The notes below the pieces were generated by a model. That model ran no database searches and had not been told where the DNA came from. It saw nothing but the letters and a program-made list of their open reading frames with translations. Positions 34,489-42,946 of a stretch of 64,000 bases of DNA are shown here, piece after piece. Numbering within the stretch: the first letter of the stretch is position 1; each line of letters begins with the position of its first letter. Source of the DNA: Altererythrobacter sp. Root672. Lineage in GTDB: Bacteria > Pseudomonadota > Alphaproteobacteria > Sphingomonadales > Sphingomonadaceae. The DNA lies in assembly GCF_001427865.1 (NCBI RefSeq), contig NZ_LMHH01000001.1, positions 1,240,001 to 1,304,000 of the forward strand. Reading direction: 5' to 3'. Both the position numbers and the translations under genes were made by a program.

Positions 34489-35903
34489 GCGCTGTCTTCT
34501 TCCAGCCGCTGCGCACTTATTTCGGCGCGAACACGGCCCAATCCTCGCCACATCGCGACGTCGAGAGCGACAGCGGTCACGAAACCAAACGCGATATGGG
34601 CAAGGTTCACCCCGACAGCGCCGAGGCTCGGCATGGCCGCAAATGCCGTGACAAAGAAGATTGCAGTCGAACCTGCTGCGACCGCGAGAACGTAAGTCGG
34701 GCGATTCATCGCCAGCAACGCGGAGCGCGAAGGCGCAGCATGCAAGACGAGCGCGACGGCGAGCAGCTGGGCCAGCAGCATGGGAAACGCGCCCACGAAA
34801 TCCGGACCGAAAACGAGGTGCAGCGCCCACTCACCCGCAAACCAGCACAAGGTGATTGCAACAACGGCACCCACTGCGAGGATGACCTGCAACCACTTCA
34901 CCGTCTGGGCAAAATTGGCGATCCCCTTGCCTGTCCACATCCGCGCCAGGTCAGGATAGGCCACGGTTTGGATCAGGTCCCCCCCTTGCTGGGCGATCTT
35001 CGCGATCCGACGCGACAAGAAGTAAAGGCCCGCAGCCGCAGGACCAGCAAAGAAGCCAACCAGCAGCGTATCGGCCTCATGCGTTAGAGTACGCAGCGCG
35101 GAGGACATATTGGTAGAGAACGCAAAGCCGAGGAAGCCCGGAAATTTCGCGGGCAGCCCGCGCCAGCTTGCCTTGAATGGGCTGGGTATTCCGTTCTGCG
35201 CCAGCGCACGCAAGCCAATCCAATTGAACACGATCGAATCGAGAGCCTGGGCAAAGGTCCAAGCGGCTATGAATTCGAGCAGGCTTCCGCCGGTCAGAAA
35301 AACCAACAGCGCCAATACGAGCCGGGTCAGGCCGCCGACGAACTGGACGTAGGCAATCGTGCGAAATTTGCCGGACATGCGGAGCGCTGCGCTGGCCATG
35401 CCCCGGAAGTTGATGGCAATAGCGGCCGCGTAGATTACAACCAGCCGCCCCTGATCGGGAGATAGCCCGACATGGCTTGCCGCCAGCCATCCTGTGATGA
35501 CGCAGAGCACGGCCGCAAGAAACGCGCTGCTCACGTCAAGGAGCAAGCCATACGCGTAGAGCTGCGACAGTCGCTTGGGATCAGCCGCATTTTCCTCGGC
35601 AGCCACGAAGCGGATCAACGGCTGCCAGGATTCAAAACGGACCAGACGCTCACAAACGCGACCTAGTGCCAGAATTAACGCAAGAGCCCCGAAGTCCGCC
35701 GCTCCGAGCGTTCGAGCCGCCACCGCTGTGCTCGCCAGCATTGTGACTGCAACACCGAAGTTTCCGGTCAACAGATGAACCACGCTGCCGATCCGACTTT
35801 TCAGAAGCGGGTTCTCGTTTACCGACGCGGACAGATTGCGCACGAGTTCTCGAGGATGCAGCGCACTGAGCGAAAACTTCGCGGTCGGTCTGGAGGCAGC
35901 CAT
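34485..35903 (-). CDS. Wzx-type oligosaccharide flippase (MOP family)
   Basis: 472-residue membrane protein with about 12-14 helices, of the MATE/MOP polysaccharide transporter fold. Family-like features are SVVHLLTGNFGVAVTMLAST, RTLGAADFGALALILALGR and the mid-protein EADTLLVGFFAGPAAAGLYFLSRRI. It would flip the undecaprenyl-linked repeat unit to the periplasm. ATG 35903 lies 5 bp after the polymerase stop, so the two are co-translated; the longer ORF from 36152 lies inside the polymerase gene. Confidence 0.9.
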   Translation of the reverse strand: MAASRPTAKFSLSALHPRELVRNLSASVNENPLLKSRIGSVVHLLTGNFGVAVTMLASTAVAARTLGAADFGALALILALGRVCERLVRFESWQPLIRFVAAEENAADPKRLSQLYAYGLLLDVSSAFLAAVLCVITGWLAASHVGLSPDQGRLVVIYAAAIAINFRGMASAALRMSGKFRTIAYVQFVGGLTRLVLALLVFLTGGSLLEFIAAWTFAQALDSIVFNWIGLRALAQNGIPSPFKASWRGLPAKFPGFLGFAFSTNMSSALRTLTHEADTLLVGFFAGPAAAGLYFLSRRIAKIAQQGGDLIQTVAYPDLARMWTGKGIANFAQTVKWLQVILAVGAVVAITLCWFAGEWALHLVFGPDFVGAFPMLLAQLLAVALVLHAAPSRSALLAMNRPTYVLAVAAGSTAIFFVTAFAAMPSLGAVGVNLAHIAFGFVTAVALDVAMWRGLGRVRAEISAQRLEEDSA

Positions 35904-35908
35904 GACGC

Positions 35909-37201
35909 TTATCCCGTCGCGCGCAGCGAGTCCCGGACGGACCGGTTGCCAGCAAGGTCCGGACCGTCCCGTCGCGTTGCCCGCTCGTACCTTGCGAATG
36001 CCAGCGCAAAGACGATGAGCGTCGGACCAATCCAGATGCGGGCGTACATGTGCGGGATCGACATCGTATAGATGAAGAAGGCCGCCGTAATGGCCGCGCA
36101 CGCAGCGCCGTCCAGCCGATGGTTCCGCCAGATCAGGAGGCTGGTGAGGCACATGCTCACCAGCATTGCGGTTAGCCCAAGGCCAGCAACGGCCCCGCCC
36201 TCATTTAGGACCAGGAGATGCAGATTGTGGACCGGCATGCCCTCCGGATTCACTTCGCGATATCGATCGGTGCCGAGCCCGATCAGCATGTTGTCGTTTG
36301 CCATCTGCCAAGCCTCGGCAACAAGGTGCGTCCGTCCCGTGAATGTTCCAGCCTTGTCGAGATCGCCGGTTGCGATGGCGGCCACCACACGATCCTCGAA
36401 TGGCTTTGGCAACGGTCCCCCTGCCCAAACATAAGTGACCGCCACGAGGGCTAGCGGGACCGCGAACCTCACAAAGTTCGAAAACCGTCCAAGCACCAGA
36501 AAGAGCGAAATTGCCAGTACTCCGGCCGCGACTGCCGAGAAGCTGGCGCTGGCGATGAGGCCGGCCACGATCAATCCACCACATACCACGGCAATGCGGA
36601 TCGGCATCCGGCGATCCATGGCACAGTGAAGCAACATCACCAGCGCATAGACGCAGACCGCCCCGTTCGAATTTGGCTCACCCGTCAACGTCCCGAGCCG
36701 ACCGTTACCCGACAGGACTGTCTGCCCGACATATGGGGCAACGTCGTCATAGGTAAGAAATTGAATGATCAGCAACCCAATGAGCTGGGAGATAGCGACG
36801 GCTACGACAAAGGCAGTCACCGCCGTCTGCAACGTCAATCGATCGCAGCTCCGTAGAACCATCGGTATGACCAGCAAGGCGAAGAGATACTGCGCCGCTA
36901 CCGGCATCCAGCGGTCCGGCTCGCCGCTGGCGAGTGAACTGACTAGCAAGCCGCCAAGCATCAATGCGAGGCCTCCAATCCAGAAGATCGTCAACCTTCC
37001 GAATACGTCGACCCGCAACTTTCCAGACAGGAGGAGCACCAGGCTTGCTGCAGCAAACAGCATGTCGGAGACGCTCAAATTTTCCTGGGGCAGGCGCACC
37101 AGTTGCCAGGGCAGGAAGAAGCACGCCGCAATAACGATGAGGCGATTGGCCATCGACGTACGGAAGGGGTCGTATCTGTCTCGAGCCGGCCGAGTTGGCA
37201 T
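35909..37201 (-). CDS. O-antigen ligase/Wzy-type polymerase
   Basis: About 430 residues with 10-12 hydrophobic helices and the Wzy_C (O-antigen ligase/polymerase) region. The large periplasmic loop carries GTFTGRTHLVAEAWQMANDN, GLGTDRYRE and PVHNLHLLVLNEGGAVAGLGL; the VHN-H motif is typical of the family. In this locus it most likely polymerises the repeat units delivered by the adjacent flippase. The start is uncertain: ATG codons at 37201 and 37153 (MANRLIVIAAC) are possible and neither has a clear ribosome site. Confidence 0.88.
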   Translation of the reverse strand: MPTRPARDRYDPFRTSMANRLIVIAACFFLPWQLVRLPQENLSVSDMLFAAASLVLLLSGKLRVDVFGRLTIFWIGGLALMLGGLLVSSLASGEPDRWMPVAAQYLFALLVIPMVLRSCDRLTLQTAVTAFVVAVAISQLIGLLIIQFLTYDDVAPYVGQTVLSGNGRLGTLTGEPNSNGAVCVYALVMLLHCAMDRRMPIRIAVVCGGLIVAGLIASASFSAVAAGVLAISLFLVLGRFSNFVRFAVPLALVAVTYVWAGGPLPKPFEDRVVAAIATGDLDKAGTFTGRTHLVAEAWQMANDNMLIGLGTDRYREVNPEGMPVHNLHLLVLNEGGAVAGLGLTAMLVSMCLTSLLIWRNHRLDGAACAAITAAFFIYTMSIPHMYARIWIGPTLIVFALAFARYERATRRDGPDLAGNRSVRDSLRATG

Positions 37202-37506
37202 CGGGCCAAGCGGTCCGCCTTCCGGAACACGATGTCGTCCTCTCGCGACTTGCATGCCCAGATGATGGCGCCTGGCCCCTGCATGCGCAAATTCAAGAAA
37301 GGCCAGACCCGCTACGCATTGTTGGTACCCTAATGGTCACGGCCGCCCCCGAGTTGCATCTCGAAATGATAGCTTTCGGTCTAATGGCGCCGTTCGTATC
37401 TTTGTTGACCAAGTATGTTGCCGATTCCGCTCAATTATTCACACCAACCCGGCACCATGGCGGGCATTGGAACCACAATGAGTGGAACTTCCTCGGAGAC
37501 GGATGG
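37202..37506. other. Divergent intergenic region, polymerase/lyase
   Basis: About 305 bp between the polymerase start (minus) and the lyase start (plus). The lyase reading frame stays open through it, but the residues are not lyase-like and include no signal peptide. No hairpin or repeat stands out apart from a GGTACC at 37323. Promoters for both directions are expected here. Confidence 0.4.
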
Positions 37507-38886
37507 ATGAAACGCGCCCCGGTCCACACCCGCATGGCCAAACTCGCATGGATTCCTGTCTGCGCTCTCACGGTCCTTTCCCTGGGCTGTTCGAACACCG
37601 CTGGCGCCGACGCCTCGCAGGAGCCTCAACCTCCGACATTCAAGGCTGTCGCGGGCACCCCGGCGTTTCCGGGGGCTGTAGGGTTTGGCGCCGTAAGTAA
37701 GGGCGGGCGCGGTGGTCGCATTATTCAGGTGACGACGCTGGCCGACAGCGGACCCGGATCACTTCGAGCTTGCGTCATGGAAAGTGGCCCCCGCGTTTGC
37801 GTGTTCCGTGTGAGCGGCGTTATCCGGTTCACCGATCGCCCTCCAATAATTCGCGAACCCTATCTGACCATCGCTGGCCAGACGGCCCCTGGCGGAGGAA
37901 TAACCTTGGCCCATGCTGGCGGTCCAAACGGCCGAACCCCGCTGGTCCTAAAGACCACCCATGACATCGTGGTTCAACACATCCGGATAAGGCCTGATAT
38001 TTTCGGAGAAAATCGCGAATCCGAAGACGGAATAACCATCGAAAACAGCAGCCGCGTGATCATCGACCATGTCAGCGCCACCTGGGCGCGAGACGAACTG
38101 ATCAACGGCTATGCGGACAACGATGAACTGACGATCAGCAATTCGATCTTTGCCCTCGGCATCCCTCCTCACGACAAATGCGCCCTCCTCGCAAGCGACC
38201 CGACTGATCGGCAGAACGTGAGCTTCATAGGCAACATCTGCGCGCACAATGGTGACCGCAATCCTGATGCAAACTTCCCGGTTCGGTCGTGCGTCGAAGT
38301 GGTCAACAACGTGTTCTACAACGGCCAGTCGGAATTCACCGAGGTCTGGGAGAGCGAAGGTGGGACACCGATCTCGATCGTTGGTAACACCTACATTGCC
38401 GGCCGAAACACGCACGCCGAAACGGTTGGAATTCAAAACGATCGTACGGAATCACTCGGGCAAGCGACAATTTACCTGTGGGACAATCGGTTCTTCGGCT
38501 CGTTCATCCACCTGGGCCCGAACGCGCGCGAGGCGTTGAGTCCTACCTCGCCTTGTCCTCTGACCGTGCACCCCAAGGAGGTGAATGCCGCCTACGATGC
38601 CGTCCTTGCGCAGGCCGGCGCCTGGCCACGTGACGATATCGATCGACGGGTGGTCGAGGATGTAAAAGGCCGCTCCGGACGCATCGGCGCCATGACCAGG
38701 GTCATTCCAGAAATCGCCCAGGGTGATCCTTATCCGGATCAAGACCAGGACGGCATGGACGATAGTTGGGAACGCACCGCGGGCGCAGATCCGGCGACAA
38801 ATGACGCGTGGAAGGATTCCAACGGCAACGGAACCGCGAACCTCGAGGAATTCCTCGCTTATCGCGAAAAGCAGCTCGCTTCTTGA
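37507..38886 (+). CDS. Secreted pectate-lyase-like beta-helix lipoprotein
   Basis: 459 residues. A signal peptide ends near Cys28 (VLSLGC, an imperfect lipobox). The catalytic domain is a right-handed parallel beta-helix of polysaccharide-lyase-1 type: FPGAVGFGAVSKGGRGG, VTTLADSGPGSLRAC, FRVSGVI, IAGQTAPGGGITL, DHVSATWARDE. The C-terminus has a calcium-binding type-3-like repeat (DQDQDGMDDSWE and DSNGNGTANLEEF). It probably cleaves an acidic polysaccharide, perhaps the locus product, in the periplasm or at the cell surface. GGAG lies about nine bases before ATG 37507. It overlaps the next GT4 gene as TTGA. Confidence 0.86.
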   Translation: MKRAPVHTRMAKLAWIPVCALTVLSLGCSNTAGADASQEPQPPTFKAVAGTPAFPGAVGFGAVSKGGRGGRIIQVTTLADSGPGSLRACVMESGPRVCVFRVSGVIRFTDRPPIIREPYLTIAGQTAPGGGITLAHAGGPNGRTPLVLKTTHDIVVQHIRIRPDIFGENRESEDGITIENSSRVIIDHVSATWARDELINGYADNDELTISNSIFALGIPPHDKCALLASDPTDRQNVSFIGNICAHNGDRNPDANFPVRSCVEVVNNVFYNGQSEFTEVWESEGGTPISIVGNTYIAGRNTHAETVGIQNDRTESLGQATIYLWDNRFFGSFIHLGPNAREALSPTSPCPLTVHPKEVNAAYDAVLAQAGAWPRDDIDRRVVEDVKGRSGRIGAMTRVIPEIAQGDPYPDQDQDGMDDSWERTAGADPATNDAWKDSNGNGTANLEEFLAYREKQLAS

Positions 38887-40091
38887 GCAACCGGCGATCG
38901 GCTCTTGATCAACCTGCCGACGCAGAGCCGACCGGCAGCGACCTTTCGAGGACTGGGCGAGGCCCGATTACCGTCTGCTACCCCCTAGCTGGCGACACCA
39001 TTGGCGGAAGCCACGTGTCCTTGCGAGGGCTCCTCGATCGCCTCGATACCGCACAGTTCAATGTTCTCATCGTCCCAGAGTCGACCACCGGCCGCCTCGC
39101 CCAGCACTACGCGGGATTTCGGCAGATTGCCGATCCGGCTCCTCCGCGAAACTCGTTCGTTGCTGGTCGACAGTTCGGTCTCCTGAATTTCCTGCGCACA
39201 TTTCCGGCGATTGCCAAACGCGCTCGTTTTCTGAAGCGCCACCGGGTCGACATCGTCCACACCAATGATGGACGCACGCACGCGAGTTGGGCCTTGGCCG
39301 CAAAGCTCGCCGGCGCTCGCCTGGTCTGGCATCATCGCGGCGATCCAACCGCACGCGGCATTCGATATGTCGCTCCGCTGCTCGCGGACCAGATACTCGC
39401 GGTCTCGTCGTTCGCGCTTCCGGGCGGGAAAGTGGGTGCCGCCCGAACGGCCAAGGTCGTGCACAGCCCATTCGACAGCTCCATGACGTTCGATCGGCAA
39501 GCTTCCCGAGACAAGATCATCGCCGAGCTCGGATTGGATCCGGACACCGTGCTCTGCGGCTATTTCGGTTTGTTCATCGAACGCAAGCGACCGCTGAAGT
39601 TTGTCGAAGCCGTTGGTGAGCTTGCTCAGCTGATGGACCGGCCAGTAGCCGGGGTCATGTTCGGCGAAGCGCTCGATGAGGCGATGCCCACTTCAATAGG
39701 CGACCATATCGCGCAACTTCCTGCAAATGCTCGAGTTGCGCTTATGGGCTACCGTACTCCCGGCCATGAATGGCTGGTGGGTTGCGACCTCTTGCTCGTT
39801 CCAGCGATCGATGAGCCACTGGGACGCACCCTGGTCGAAGCGATGCTCGTCGGCACGCCAGTGGTCGCAACCAATTCGGGCGGAAACCCCGAGGCCCTCG
39901 CGAACGATTGCGGCGTCCTCTGCGAGGGCGATGATCCGACAGACATGGCCCGCAAGGCGCGGGACCTGCTGCATGACCCCGAGCAGGTTGCCGCCATGGT
40001 GTCCCGCGCTCGAGCAAGAGCAGTCGACAACTTTTCAGAAGAACGCCACGTCCAGTCGATCGAGGAAATCTATCTCCGGCTCGCCGGATGA
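38883..40091 (+). CDS. GT4 glycosyltransferase
   Basis: 402-residue GT-B enzyme. The acceptor half has YPLAGDTIGGSHVSLRGLL and VDIVHTNDGRTHASWALA. The donor half has GYFGLFIERKRPLKFVEAV and VALMGYRTPGHEWLVGCDLL, then PLGRTLVEAMLVGTPVVATNSGG with the E-x7-E-like acid pair. The start is taken as TTG 38883, whose TTGA overlaps the lyase stop; no ATG fits better. The ORF extension further upstream is a shadow of the lyase 3' end. It converges on the outer-membrane barrel gene with a 2-bp gap. Confidence 0.9.
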   Translation: MSNRRSALDQPADAEPTGSDLSRTGRGPITVCYPLAGDTIGGSHVSLRGLLDRLDTAQFNVLIVPESTTGRLAQHYAGFRQIADPAPPRNSFVAGRQFGLLNFLRTFPAIAKRARFLKRHRVDIVHTNDGRTHASWALAAKLAGARLVWHHRGDPTARGIRYVAPLLADQILAVSSFALPGGKVGAARTAKVVHSPFDSSMTFDRQASRDKIIAELGLDPDTVLCGYFGLFIERKRPLKFVEAVGELAQLMDRPVAGVMFGEALDEAMPTSIGDHIAQLPANARVALMGYRTPGHEWLVGCDLLLVPAIDEPLGRTLVEAMLVGTPVVATNSGGNPEALANDCGVLCEGDDPTDMARKARDLLHDPEQVAAMVSRARARAVDNFSEERHVQSIEEIYLRLAG

Positions 40092-40093
40092 AC

Positions 40094-41320
40094 CTAGATC
40101 CGTAGGCGGATTGCCACGCCGCCGCGGAACCGTTCGAACTCATCGAACGGAACGTCGCTGGTGCGCTTGCCATAGGATGCGTCGGCAACAGCGGATAGAT
40201 TGCGGCTGACCAGATACTCCAGCTCGAACCGTCCCTGCGCCGTTTCCTCGGTCAAACCGCTGCCGCGATATTTGCTGTGGCGATAACCTGCGCCGAGGCT
40301 GGAGTAGAGGTTATGGCGGATTTCGTGCTGCCAGGTCAGCTGCACGCTTGTGTCGGTTCTTCCGCTTGCCCCGTTCCGAAACGTGACCACATCGCCATTG
40401 AAGGCATCCAGGATAATCGCAGCCCGGCGAGTGGGACGATAGACAAGCTGTCCAGCTGCAGAGAGGCCCGTGTGACTGTCGATCGTGGGCTCGGCCGGTT
40501 CGTGCTTGAACACACCGATCGAGAAATTGCCTTCTAGGACGCCACCAGGCGTCACCTCAAAGCCCAGTCGTCCGCCATATGTAGTCGTGTTTCGTAGAAG
40601 CCCGGCGAGCGAGGTTTCTAGACGAAAGTCTCGCGTGGTTATGAAGCCGGTTGCAGTCGCGAAGGTCGAACCGCCGATCCGATAGCCCACCGTCGCTCTA
40701 CCCGAATAGGATGTGAAATCGCGGTCGGCGTCGATGATCGATACCGCGTCATTCTTGACGGCCGATCCCTCGATATCGAGAAGCAGCTTGGCTGAAGTCC
40801 GGCGGTATCCGGCAATCGCGGAAGCGATGTCGATTTCGCGCGGTCCGATCGCCCTGACGTCGCGAGCTTCGGGATCGCCACGATCCTCGATCGCTCGCTC
40901 GTACCCGGCGTTTAGCCGAAGCGCGTCTGCTTCCGTCGGCCGCCAGGTCAGGTCGCTTGCGAGGCGATAGGTCTCGGCGTCTTCGGTGCTGTAGGTCGCG
41001 TATCGCCGGAGGCCGAATGCTCCATGCAGATCCAGGTCAAATGGGCCCGATCGGTGGCTTGCGTCGGCCCTGACGTCCAACTGGACGATCTCATCAGCAA
41101 TGGGATCGGTCGGGATGGCATAGATATTGTCGTCGTAGCCAAGATGCAGATCGCTCCCGACGGTAAGCGCCAGTCCGCCAACGTCGGTCGGACGAACACG
41201 ATACTCGGGGTCGTTGCCCCTCACCGCCGGCGCCGTCTGCACCATGGTTTGGGCATGGAGCGGCAGCGCGTGGTACGCGACGCAATTGCACAATACGGCG
41301 ATCGAAAGGCGTAACTTCAC
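40094..41320 (-). CDS. Outer-membrane beta-barrel protein of EPS export
   Basis: 408 residues with a signal peptide (cleavage near LHAQ at 20-23) and alternating amphipathic strands throughout, ending in the aromatic/hydrophobic barrel terminus VAIRLRI. It resembles the outer-membrane beta-barrel (BBP2-type) proteins encoded beside wza-like genes in alphaproteobacterial polysaccharide loci. Its role is probably to complete the export channel, because the neighbouring Wza-like lipoprotein is short. It starts 2 bp after the wza-like stop, so both are one operon. Confidence 0.82.
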   Translation of the reverse strand: MKLRLSIAVLCNCVAYHALPLHAQTMVQTAPAVRGNDPEYRVRPTDVGGLALTVGSDLHLGYDDNIYAIPTDPIADEIVQLDVRADASHRSGPFDLDLHGAFGLRRYATYSTEDAETYRLASDLTWRPTEADALRLNAGYERAIEDRGDPEARDVRAIGPREIDIASAIAGYRRTSAKLLLDIEGSAVKNDAVSIIDADRDFTSYSGRATVGYRIGGSTFATATGFITTRDFRLETSLAGLLRNTTTYGGRLGFEVTPGGVLEGNFSIGVFKHEPAEPTIDSHTGLSAAGQLVYRPTRRAAIILDAFNGDVVTFRNGASGRTDTSVQLTWQHEIRHNLYSSLGAGYRHSKYRGSGLTEETAQGRFELEYLVSRNLSAVADASYGKRTSDVPFDEFERFRGGVAIRLRI

Positions 41321-41322
41321 GG

Positions 41323-41898
41323 TCAGAACCAGCGCTCGAGAACTCGAATTCGATCGCCAGGTAAGACGCGTGTGTTTTCATCGGCCCGAGTGGTGACTTC
41401 TTGCCCCTGAACCGTGCGGGTGATCGCCACCTCACCGGTTTTGGCTCGGTAAGTGTATCCGCCCGCGGCAGAAAGGGCGGCGAGAACCGTCATCCCCTGC
41501 CGGTACTTGAATTCACCCGGCTGATTGACTTCACCCATGACGTAGAACGGGCGCAGCTCGACGGGCTGCACGCTTACGACGGGCTGGTTGAGAATGCCGG
41601 ACTGAAGATACGCGGCCTCGACTTTGCTTTCGATCTCTCGAAGCGTCAAACCATCCACGGGGATTGCCTTGACCAGCGGAAGCGAGATCGAGCCGCTATC
41701 GTCGACCTCGTATTCCCCGTCGGCAGCGGTCAGGTCCTGCACCGTGATCCGAATCTTGTCGCCGGCACCTGCGCGATACTCGGCCGCATCGGCTGACATC
41801 TCCGGAATGCCTTGCAGGCCAGAGCTACACCCCTGAAGCACCATCGCCGCAAGGAGGGCCTGCGCGAAGATTAGGAGTGTTTTCCTCCAGGAGCTCAT
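41323..41898 (-). CDS. Wza/GumB-type polysaccharide export lipoprotein
   Basis: 191 residues. The lipobox VLQGC lipidates Cys24. The Poly_export domain has YRAGAGDKIRITVQDL, VDDSGSISLPLVKAIPVDGLTLREIE, and a single SLBB-type segment FYVMGEVNQPGEFKYRQGMTVL with AALSAAGGYTYRAKTGE. It is much shorter than Wza (about 380) and similar to GumB-size proteins. It has a textbook GGAGG four bases before the ATG at 41898. It forms the periplasmic/outer-membrane export conduit with the barrel protein downstream and the BY-kinase. Confidence 0.94.
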   Translation of the reverse strand: MSSWRKTLLIFAQALLAAMVLQGCSSGLQGIPEMSADAAEYRAGAGDKIRITVQDLTAADGEYEVDDSGSISLPLVKAIPVDGLTLREIESKVEAAYLQSGILNQPVVSVQPVELRPFYVMGEVNQPGEFKYRQGMTVLAALSAAGGYTYRAKTGEVAITRTVQGQEVTTRADENTRVLPGDRIRVLERWF

Positions 41899-42025
41899 TC
41901 TCACCTCCATCATCCGTTGTGACGGTTCCCGGAACAATTTTCCGGATTTTGGCACCCGAAAACCTAGCGTTTTCAGACGCTGTGTCGCTTTCTACGATGG
42001 CGAGTTGACCCACCCTCTTTCTTCC

Positions 42026-42045
42026 ACTCGACAGTCCTGTCGAGT
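42026..42045. promoter_or_regulatory. 20-bp perfect palindrome upstream of wza-like gene
   Basis: ACTCGACAG-TC-CTGTCGAGT, two perfect 9-bp arms with a 2-bp centre, lies 128 bp upstream of the export lipoprotein start and 37 bp beyond the sulfotransferase stop. There is no T-tract on either strand, so it looks more like a dimeric-regulator operator than an intrinsic terminator. Confidence 0.5.
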
Positions 42046-42082
42046 ATGCCTCTCATACCAAGGGGTTATCGCACCATTCTTT

Positions 42083-42946
42083 TCAGGCAGCAATCTCCGA
42101 TGCCGGAACCTTCCAGTGCGAGAGGTCGAGATCGAGTAACTTCTCCGCCCGTTCGATGTCTTTCTGGTAGAACTCAGTCATTCGTTCCCGCAGATCGGGC
42201 CTCAAGGGTGGATAGGCTACCTGCCTCGCCAAGAGCGATCGGGCCCCCTCGAAGAGCTTGGTGCCGCGAACCGGTCGGACGCTATCTTTGAGCGGGGCCA
42301 ACGCCTTGCGTATCGGCAGCGGCAGAAGCGGTGACTGGCTGCTGTTTTCGTGCTTGTCCGCGAGCCCTGGATCGAAATAGGCCTTCGCTCCGATGTGCTG
42401 CGAGGTCGACCGCACCACTTGTTCAGGATCGCGCTCCACATCCTCAAAACGGAAGGCAAATATCTGCTCGCGATCGAAATGGTCGAGCCATCGCGACAGA
42501 TGCTCGCCGTACAATCCGTCATTCAGGAATCGCGGCTGGGGGTTGTCCAGGGAGCTGAGATACTCTTCAGGCTGGCCTCGCACGGTGCCGCGGCGGAAGA
42601 GCATCTTGTAGTCGGAATAGGCCCGTTCGACGGGGTCGCGAAGCTGCACGACCAGCCTCACCTTCGGCAACATGGCTGCGATGCGCTCTGCTGCCTGGTC
42701 ATGTGACAGGTAGTCGGCCGATTTTTCGCCGATCAATGCGCCTGTAGCGGGCCTGCCGGAAAAGAAGCTCTCGTAGAATTCCAAGCTCTTCTCGAACTCC
42801 CGGCTGAAGAAGTGCGGTTCCGGATCGGGCATGAAGATTGCCGGGTTCGCCTGCAACTGCATTTGAATCCACGTGGTCGCCGCCTTTGCAGCGCCGATCA
42901 CAATGAATGCAGGATGCCAATCCGTGTCACGCGAATCCGTCGTCAT
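42083..42946 (-). CDS. Sulfotransferase
   Basis: 287-residue PAPS-dependent sulfotransferase. The 5'-phosphosulfate loop is IGAAKAATTW (residues 17-26) and the 3'-phosphate-binding region is VVQLRDPVERAYSDYKMLFR. The typical bacterial carbohydrate sulfotransferase layout follows (FMPDPEPHFFS, GEKSADYL, FRFEDVERDPEQV). It implies a sulfate ester on the exopolysaccharide. It overlaps the aminotransferase gene as ATGA and is the last gene of the WbpM-DegT-sulfotransferase operon. Confidence 0.93.
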   Translation of the reverse strand: MTTDSRDTDWHPAFIVIGAAKAATTWIQMQLQANPAIFMPDPEPHFFSREFEKSLEFYESFFSGRPATGALIGEKSADYLSHDQAAERIAAMLPKVRLVVQLRDPVERAYSDYKMLFRRGTVRGQPEEYLSSLDNPQPRFLNDGLYGEHLSRWLDHFDREQIFAFRFEDVERDPEQVVRSTSQHIGAKAYFDPGLADKHENSSQSPLLPLPIRKALAPLKDSVRPVRGTKLFEGARSLLARQVAYPPLRPDLRERMTEFYQKDIERAEKLLDLDLSHWKVPASEIAA

